A stretch of 13,541 nt of DNA from Bisporella sp. PMI_857 (lineage: Eukaryota > Ascomycota > Leotiomycetes > Helotiales > Helotiaceae): the NCBI GenBank assembly GCA_021307315.1, contig JAJSPD010000250.1:1-13541 (forward strand), in the 5' to 3' direction. This document shows, piece after piece, positions 8,266 through 13,541 of this stretch. How positions within the stretch are numbered: the first letter of the stretch is position 1; each line of letters begins with the position of its first letter. The notes under the pieces are model-generated. The model saw only the letters and a program-made list of their open reading frames with translations. It had not been told where the DNA came from and did not search any database. Made by a program: the position numbers and the translations under genes.

Positions 8266-8288
8266 TCCCATATAACCAGATTTCACTG
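8266..8288 (-). repeat. Right terminal inverted repeat of the pogo element
   Basis: 23 bp, perfect reverse complement of 5381-5403, followed by TA at 8289-8290. Confidence 0.95.
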
Positions 8289-8440
8289 TACCACAGCTGC
8301 ATATGGTCAGTATGTGTTGGTATCACAGGGGGTTGTAGTATACTACGGGTTCTGGGTTTTTGGTGATTCGTCTTCTTGTTGTTGTCTAAGGAGGAGGCGG
8401 GGGGAGCTTAAGGCCCCTTACCACGCTAGTGCCGCGGTGC

Positions 8441-8456
8441 CACGTGATGCCACGTG
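8441..8456. promoter_or_regulatory. Paired CACGTG E-boxes
   Basis: CACGTG occurs at 8441-8446 and 8451-8456 within a tandem TGCCACGTGA/TGCCACGTGC. CACGTG is bound by bHLH regulators in fungi. No adjacent gene is evident, so the role is unknown. Confidence 0.3.
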
Positions 8457-8492
8457 CCCCACTCCCAACAGTATGTGCTTGGTCTGCGATAT

Positions 8493-8903
8493 GCATATGC
8501 TACCTACACGCCCGTGTTGACAGATGAGAGATCAACAGCGGCATTTGGGGGATCTTAGAAATTGTTAGCATATGCTCAACACATGCATAGTGTATGGTTC
8601 TTTTGTACTTACTAGCATTGTCATCCACTGTAACATTAGGAGCGGTACGAGCTATCTTCTGTTAGTGTGTCCTCAGCATATGCTAGGCATATCCCTACCT
8701 GATCCTCCACCGTCAACGTGTTGCTGTTGACGCGCGGGGAGCCAGTCAATGTTGTTGTTAGGGATGGGGCCTGCATATGCTCAGTATGTGCTAAAACGCG
8801 TGTCTGCATATGCTCACCATGGTGATAACCAAAGGCACTGGGGTTGGTGGCGCCAGCGACGGCGGTGTTGTCGAAGTGTGCTGCGGACATGTTGAGCATA
8901 TGC
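8493..8903. repeat. Cluster of six GCATATGC palindromes
   Basis: Exact GCATATGC occurs at 8493, 8568, 8676, 8773, 8806 and 8896, in most cases extended to GCATATGCTC or AGCATATGCT. Weaker relatives are TATGTGCT (8473, 8785) and GCATATACC (8927, 8950). Spacing is irregular (33-108 bp), so it is not a tandem array. The region has no supported gene, and a minus-strand ORF across it reads low-complexity His/Met/Thr sequence caused by the repeats. It could be a dispersed protein-binding cluster or a decayed element rich in sub-terminal repeats. Confidence 0.75.
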
Positions 8904-9202
8904 TGTAGGTCTGTTAGCCGACTATTGCATATACCAGGAATATGATGGGCATATACCAGCAATGTTGTCACTCTTGTTTGAGAGAAAAAGAGAAAAATGA
9001 GAAAACCTAGAGGAATGTGGGGGATATGCACGACTTATGCCGAGCTTACTAGATTAGGACTAGCTTTGTTTACAGAAGCGCGTCACCCCGGCTCGCTTGG
9101 CACCACACGCTAATCCTATGTTGTACACATGCCAAGCGTAATTCTAACCACATTTGGTCTCTCGCTTAAGTTCAGCCAGGCTTCAAATGGTTGCACAAAG
9201 AG

Positions 9203-9261
9203 TTGGCCCAGGCTAGAAAATTTCTTGGCGATTTGCCAAGGAATTTTCTAGCCTGGGCCAA
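9203..9261. repeat. 27-bp inverted repeat (hairpin)
   Basis: The left arm 9203-9229 (TTGGCCCAGGCTAGAAAATT...) pairs with 9235-9261 at 26 of 27 positions across a 5-base loop GATTT. A second version of the right arm lies at 9264-9283 (TTTTCTGGCCTGGCCCAACT), differing at two positions, so the left arm could pair with either. Possibilities are the fused ends of a small fold-back element, a small-RNA hairpin or a recombination scar. No gene covers it convincingly. Confidence 0.85.
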
Positions 9262-9283
9262 GATTTTTCTGGCCTGGCCCAAC

Positions 9284-9815
9284 TGGAACCCGCAACCAAC
9301 CGCATCCTTAGGCAAGCCACCATCTTGCGACCCTACATCGGCCGCTCATTTTCTTGAGCCGGACGACCTTGGTCTATGCTGCCTTGCTAAATACGGAAAT
9401 AACGACAAACACTAGGAAGATAGTGCCCGAAAGCGATCCATAACAAAATATGTACAAGACTGCATCTCCTCCTGGTATGCCGCCACCAGGTCTGAAAAGT
9501 ATTCGGAGTCGTTGGTATAAGGCGAATGGTCATAGGTCTTGCCCGACTTGTACCTAATGTGATGTCATGTTGAAGATATAATTGTTATCTTAATTTCAAT
9601 ATTTGGGTGGTCCCCAACTAGTCAAGGCTTTGTTGGAGAACAAAGCAAAGGCTCAGCTCGGGCCTATAATTATTGGGCTTTACTATTTGGCCTTGAGCTT
9701 TTACTAGCGCGCCTTGAATTCCCCACTTAAATCGACGATGTCGGACGACATCAAAGCGCCTCGGCCACAAATAGTAATTCGTACAAGGAATCGAGTCTGT
9801 ATCATGTATTTGGCA
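9284..9815. other. No gene seen
   Basis: This 532-bp stretch lies between the hairpin and the MULE MITE. All ORFs are short and lack motifs. It contains short dyads such as CCTGGTATGCCGCCACCAGG near 9472 and purine/pyrimidine-mixed repeats around AAGCAAAGGCTCAGC near 9645. If the MULE transposase gene to the right belongs to a larger element, that element's left end may lie here, but I could not find it. Confidence 0.3.
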
Positions 9816-9919
9816 TTATAACTACGGCAAATATCAGAGATACCACCTAAAAGTCGATTAATATCACACATACCACCTTTTTTGTATCACTCTATCAGAG
9901 ATACCACCTATTTCAAATT

Positions 9920-9979
9920 GTGGTATCTCTGATATACACATGCAAAATAGTGGTATCTCTGATATACATATGCAAAATA
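9920..9979 (+). repeat. Tandem 30-bp repeat inside the MULE MITE
   Basis: Two adjacent 30-bp units, 9920-9949 and 9950-9979, begin GTGGTATCTCTGATATACA and differ at one base (C at 9939, T at 9969). Each starts with the inverse of the TIR core motif, so they look like extra transposase-binding sites just inside the left TIR. Confidence 0.9.
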
Positions 9980-10294
9980 GTTTTCGATTGACTGCATCTC
10001 ACGGGTCGCCGGGCAGACTAGTGATTTTACTTAGTATGCTCGTTGGCGTCAGGTGTAAGATGTGTGTCGATTGTTGTTCGTTCTAAGCTACGTTGTTAGG
10101 ATTTGAGAATCTAGGTAGCTGACATGTCCTTGACTAAGTTGAGAACGCTAGCGCGGAAGACTTTTCACACACACAGTTCTACAATTCTGTATTATTATCA
10201 CATATAGACAACAATAGAGAGCCTGATCGGCATCCCCAATTCCTCCTGTTTATCATTGAGTATTTTCTCGTTCTGTTATACGTGTCGCGAAAAG

Positions 10295-10622
10295 GTTGCA
10301 GGTCCCGAAAGGACCTACAACTCTTCACGTGACTAGTTACATGCGTTCTAACAATAGTAGTATCTCTAATATAATACTGTAAACTATTTTATCTTAAATA
10401 TTATTGCTGTGAAAACACCCGGGTTGGAGTAATTACTTATACTTTAACTTGAAAGCACGTACACATATGTTTTATGCGCAATGCTCGTTGAGGTTGGTGG
10501 ATAAATCTCTATTGTTGTTCGATAGCCCCTGATTACAAAATCGTAAAGTTGTAAGTCCTGAAAAGACCTACAACTTACATAATCCTGCGTTTATATAATT
10601 CTATTACATGCGTTCAAACAAT
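10295..10622 (+). repeat. Duplicated hairpin-plus-tail module inside the MULE MITE
   Basis: GTTGCAGGTCC...GGACCTACAAC (10295-10321) is a hairpin, followed by TTACATGCGTTCTAACAAT near 10337. About 250 bp on, GTTGTAAGTCC...AGACCTACAAC (10548-10573) and TTACATGCGTTCAAACAAT (near 10604) repeat the same plan with several changes. The diverged duplication predates the recent mobilisation implied by the perfect TIRs. No coding potential. Confidence 0.65.
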
Positions 10623-11053
10623 TACTTTGCATAAATATATCAAAAATACTACCGATTTACACTAAAGCGAGCTAGTGCACTTAAGGCACAAAAGCTTCGA
10701 TTTTAATAATTTGACTTTTTTTCTTCAATATCTCGATTATAGCGCTCCAAATAAGTAACTCTTTCGATAATATAGATTAAGCTAAATTAGCTATTAAAAC
10801 CTTTGTTGCAAACGTTCTCGAATTGTAGAAAGCTACACATTCCGACAAGAGAAGGTTTAATATTGCGTGTAAGTCTCGAACCTGTAGCTTCAGTATTCTA
10901 AATTTTGTAATATCGTTTCAGAGATACCACTAATTTGTTGCAGTCTATCACAGATACCACTTTTGTGGTATCTCTGATAGAGTGATACAAAAAAGGTGGT
11001 ATGTGTGATATTAATCGACTTTTAGGTGGTATCTCTGATATTTGCCGTTATAA

Positions 11054-11261
11054 CTAATTAACTCTATTCTGCCAACGCTCCCACTGTGTCTTTTTCCCGT
11101 GTTCGCCGTCCTGTGTATCAATTTCGTACCCTAGAATAATTTCAGGATATCTCCCTTCCTTACTGTCGCCGCCACTTGGCATAAAAGAAGCACTTGATAC
11201 AGAAGAGGCTCTATCTTCAGACTCAAGATCTGCCATTAGAACTCCAGAGAGATCAGCATCG
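11054..11261 (-). pseudogene. Frameshifted C-terminal tail of the MULE transposase
   Basis: Just before the TAG that ends the core frame, a different minus frame continues (MGSDADLSGVLMADLESEDR, then Ser-rich and acidic sequence) down to TAG at 11054-11056. It has coding-like composition (SDAD, ESEDR, EIDTQDGEHGKKTQWERWQ). It is most simply the original C-terminus separated by a single-base shift near 11262. Its stop codon lies within the 9-bp target duplication of the neighbouring MITE. The alternative is that translation really ends at 11262 and this is chance. Confidence 0.45.
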
Positions 11262-13087
11262 CTACCCATAAAGTCTGTGTTCCAAATCGAGCTTATAGAT
11301 AGCATATAGCCTCTCTCCCTCTGTGCCAGGCTCATATATATCTCCAATTTCCTTCATTCTAACCAACCCAAGCTCAGTTGTTGTAAGGCCATTCTCGTGT
11401 ATCTTTGATCGCGGATAAGGTCGATGTGGCGGCTGTTGATTCGGTAGCTGTTGAGGCAAGCCTGGCACAATATAAAGAGAAGTTAATTGTTCGCGATTAG
11501 AACACAATGCAGAAGGTGCAGAGCTCGATGGCGATTCGAAGGTTGAAGGATAGCGCCGGGTACTCCATTGTGGCTCACGAGAGACACTTCCTAAAGCACC
11601 TTTAGGGCGCCCTTTGCCTTTGATTCTGAGAGGTTCTAAGATTAAAGAATCAGGAAGTGGTGAAAACTGAACAAATCCATTCTGAGCAGGCTTGTGAACT
11701 AACCAATGAGCATGTATATCTTCAAGCAACAGGGTTCCGCCATTTTGCTGCCTTTCCCAGATCTTATGGAAACAAGGGCGGCCGTGTGACTGTGTAATAG
11801 TACAGCTGCAGCTATAGGGAGGAGGTGTGTTGTTAGCAGGCAATTTGCTAGCTTCTGTGAGGATTTTGTTCAAGGCAAAACCATGGACGTAGTTAATAAC
11901 ACCATAGAATAGTGGAATTCTATGGTTATAGCGTAGAGAATGGAATTGTTGAGCAGTAAGGTCTCTGATCTTTGCATGCTGGTTTGTCCAAAAGTGCTGT
12001 AGTTTAGTAAAGACTCCATCTAGGCCTGCAGTACTACGACGCAGGTATCTTTTTAGGCCTGCGTGACAGCCTTCAATAGGAGATGTGACAAGGTATCCAA
12101 AATGGAGGTGCTGATCAACCCACAACCGAACTAGCTTTTCCTTAAAGATTAACCAAGTGCTCTCGACATAAAAAGTAGCTGCTTTTGGATGCTTTTCGCG
12201 GAATTCCTTGAGCTGCTTGTCGTACGACTCCTCAGTTGTACTAAGAAGAAGGCTGTTCCAATCTTGGATAAATGCTTTGAAATCAGGATGCCGAGAATAT
12301 ACCCCATTATTACTTTTGATTGGCCTAGGGAAGTGCTGTTTGCATTTAGCTAGAACATTCATGTTAACATACCAACGACAAAGAAGGTGATAGGAGTGCT
12401 GAAACAGTTTATCAAGCACCTCCATTAATGCCAGTTCTCTGTCTGTGACAATAGCATATGGTTCCTCGATCTCCATCTTTGCCATTACTTCCTTGAATTG
12501 CTCCATAGCCCATTTATAATCTGCCTTCTTCTCTCCTGACAGAAAGACTAGTCCAACCTGAATCACCAAGTTATTTCCAGTCACTGCACAGATATTAAGT
12601 AATGGCATATTGAACTTGTTGGTTTTGTAGGTAGCATCGAGCAAGAGGATGTATGGGTTTTGTTGGTAGAGTTCAAGTGCTTTAGGATGGAGGAAAAATA
12701 GGCGTTCAAGGCGGTTGGTTGTAGGATGTTTGTTAAATCGTGGTCGGAAGCCTTCTTCTTGTAATTTCTAAGACGTTTATTAGTAAATTTAAGGAGAGTT
12801 TTCTCAAAGATAGGACTTACATCCATAAGCCACTGAATTGGAGTTTTTCCAGCCAAATCGTCTAGCCGCTGCTTTGCATTCAAATTGTAGATATCCCTAG
12901 GGACAAGTGAGATATCGGGCCTGTCTACTCGTAGAGTAGATAGAATATCTGCAGGAGAATTGCCTCCTTTTCTCAGTTTATCAATCTCTCTCAAGACCTC
13001 CGGCGGTTGTGCTGCAAGTCTGTTAGCAGGATCAGCTGTAGGAGCTAAATGTGGTCCATGATTATGATCTCCGCAAACAAGCTCCAA
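11262..13087 (-). CDS. MULE transposase core with SWIM zinc finger, two exons
   Basis: Readable core of a Mutator-like transposase, which would cut and join its element's TIRs. Exons 13087-12821 and 12767-11262 join in phase 0 to 590 residues; 13087 is only where this frame becomes continuous, not a true start. The N-terminus ends a FAR1-type zinc finger (LVCGDHNHGP). Near residues 90-135 LQEEGFRPRF...RLERLFFLHPKAL leads into the MULE domain: D133 in LLLDATYKTN, D198 in IVTDRELALM, then HLLCRWYVNMNV, STWLIFKEKLVRLW and HFGYLVTSPIEGCHAGLKRY. A SWIM finger has C409, C411, C421 and H423 (CSCTITQSHGRPCFH). A Pro/Ser-rich tail follows. The catalytic part has no internal stop. Frameshifts upstream and at the C-terminus suggest an inactive copy, unless they are sequence errors. 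Confidence 0.85.
12768..12820 (-). other. MULE transposase intron (53 nt)
   Basis: On the minus strand: donor GTAAGT after CTTATGGAT, branch-like ACTAATAAA, acceptor CTTAG before AAATTACAAG. Removal joins TPIQWLMD to KLQEEGFRPRF in phase 0, giving the standard fungal MULE spacing between linker and transposase domain. Confidence 0.9.
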
Positions 13088-13405
13088 TTGCCACTGTCCT
13101 CCTCATAACGGCGAGCTTTGACTTTGAAAGGACAATTTAACTCTTTTGGAACCTTGGACTTTTCGGCGCTTAGAATCGTGAAGATTAGGATCCTGTTGAT
13201 TGCCTGAACTCCTGATTTTGTTGCAAGCAAAGGTCACAACTCTTGGATGTGGCCCTGGAGGTTGAGAATCTCTTTTGATGACATTATAACCGTTGGCGAC
13301 AGCGAGGTTATTGATATAATTAGGCATAAATGGAGTCAAAAGAGAATATATGCCTTCAATAGGCGAAGGTCCTAAAGGACTGTTGCGAAAAGTTGAAAGA
13401 GACAT
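13088..13405 (-). pseudogene. Broken N-terminus of the MULE transposase (FAR1-type zinc finger), two frameshifts
   Basis: ATG at 13405-13403 starts MSLSTFRNSPLGPSPIEGIY, followed by LAVANGYNVIKRDS...PRVVTFACNK and SKRRK. The frame must then shift at about 13130-13160 to reach LNCPFKVKARRYEEDSG. It must shift again at about 13091-13104 to reach WQLELVCGDHNHGP. Together the pieces give the FAR1/WRKY-GCM1-like pattern (GY.V..R.S, a basic patch, CPFK, W.L, C..HNH) in the right order, so they belong to one gene. No GT-AG intron of plausible length fits either junction. Small indels (decay) or sequencing errors explain them. Confidence 0.7.
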
Positions 13406-13541
13406 AATAAATGTGGATACTGTAGTAACAAGAATACAAATAGAAAAGCATAAGAGTTACATGAATATTCCTCTAATCCCCACCAAAAACATTAAGGTTG
13501 ACGAGGAAACCAAATGTCTCGCCGGTGTCGGCAAAAATCCA
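13406..13541. other. Upstream flank of the MULE transposase gene
   Basis: AT-rich sequence that should contain the promoter of the minus-strand transposase. The last 30 bases (TCGCCGGTGTCGGC...) are GC-richer and contain a short GCCGGTGTCGGC near-dyad. If an autonomous MULE surrounds the gene, its right TIR lies beyond the window. Confidence 0.3.

Larger units (their letters stand above)
5381..8288 (+). mobile_element. Complete pogo-type Tc1/mariner transposon, 2,908 bp
   Basis: The ends are perfect 23-bp inverted repeats (5381-5403 and 8266-8288) starting CAGTGAAATCTGGTTATATG. Each is flanked by TA (5379-5380 and 8289-8290), the Tc1/mariner target duplication; CAGT ends fit the pogo branch. 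Inside lies a spliced DDE_1 transposase gene (6251-8121) in the same orientation. Between left TIR and gene is about 870 bp of non-coding DNA, of which 538 bp is a nested MITE. Excising the element would restore GGAAGCAATACCACAGCTGC as the empty site. Perfect TIRs, intact TSD and an unbroken spliced ORF indicate a young, possibly active copy that escaped repeat-induced mutation. Confidence 0.95.
9825..11047. mobile_element. Non-autonomous MULE-type element, 1,223 bp, 83-bp perfect TIRs, 9-bp duplication
   Basis: The ends 9825-9907 and 10965-11047 are perfect reverse complements over 83 bp (outermost CGGCAAATATCAGAGATACC). The 9-bp sequence TTATAACTA occurs immediately outside both (9816-9824 and 11048-11056). 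A 9-bp duplication with long TIRs is typical of Mutator-like elements. The interior is AT-rich with no ORF above about 60 codons, so it needs a transposase in trans. The TIRs are built from repeats of TATCAGAGATACCAC, which also occurs inverted inside at 9920, 9950 and, with one change, at 10946. The insertion lies exactly at the end of the neighbouring minus-strand MULE transposase gene. Confidence 0.92.

Noticed and set aside
8636..9031. 131-codon minus-strand ORF over the GCATATGC cluster
   Set aside because: Its His/Met/Thr-rich sequence follows from the repeated motif, starts at no supported promoter and matches no family I know; chance ORF.
9191..9415. 74-codon + ORF over the hairpin
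   Set aside because: Its apparent repeats (ARKFLGDLPRNFLAWAK) are just the two arms of the inverted repeat.
9816..11056. CRISPR-like array from the repeated GTGGTATCTCTGATA units
   Set aside because: Repeats are in both orientations with irregular spacing, and are part of transposon TIRs; the genome is fungal.
9825..13405. One autonomous MULE comprising the 83-bp TIR element and the transposase gene
   Set aside because: Both 83-bp TIRs and both 9-bp duplications lie left of the gene (9816-11056), so the gene is outside that element.

Overview
The window looks like a transposon-dense stretch of a filamentous ascomycete (Pezizomycotina) nuclear genome. The evidence is short introns (47, 60 and 53 nt) with GTGAGT/GTAAGT donors, fungal transposase families (pogo/ABP1-like and MULE), a fungal-specific nuclease-kinase-like protein, and AT-rich intergenic DNA. 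No organelle, bacterial or viral backbone genes, tRNA, rRNA or CRISPR array were recognised.

Layout. (1) 2-1855, + strand: the 3' part of a large gene that is open through the left window edge. It encodes a PD-(D/E)xK-nuclease-like domain, a Ser-rich linker with a Cys/His cluster, and a divergent kinase-like domain. (2) 2211-3113: relic of a second fungal gene, with an in-frame stop and a 15-bp minisatellite. (3) 3411-4110: promoter/LTR-like sequence hosting a clean 244-bp hAT-type MITE with a perfect 8-bp target duplication. (4) 4131-5380: no confident gene, only a weak decayed reading frame. (5) 5381-8288: a complete pogo-type Tc1/mariner element with 23-bp perfect TIRs, TA duplication and an apparently intact three-exon transposase of 587 aa. 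It carries inside it a 538-bp nested TA-flanked MITE with related TIRs. (6) 8289-9815: no gene; it holds six exact copies of the palindrome GCATATGC within 411 bp and a long hairpin. (7) 9825-11047: a 1,223-bp non-autonomous MULE-type element with perfect 83-bp TIRs and a 9-bp duplication. It is inserted exactly at the 3' end of (8), a MULE/FAR1-SWIM transposase gene on the minus strand (13405 to about 11054). That gene has one good intron but is broken by two frameshifts in its N-terminal zinc-finger region and one near the C-terminus.

How the parts relate: three or four class II superfamilies (hAT, pogo/Tc1-mariner and MULE, plus a possible LTR relic) have inserted next to or into each other, and two nestings can be read base by base. 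The pogo element is the only one that looks able to make its own transposase. The hAT MITE, the nested TA-MITE and the MULE MITE would depend on transposase made elsewhere. The host-type gene at the left edge is the only non-transposon protein that is largely readable. I do not see a clearly new multi-gene system; the most unusual signals are the nested related-TIR insertion, the GCATATGC cluster, the three-arm hairpin and the highly structured 1.2-kb MULE MITE.
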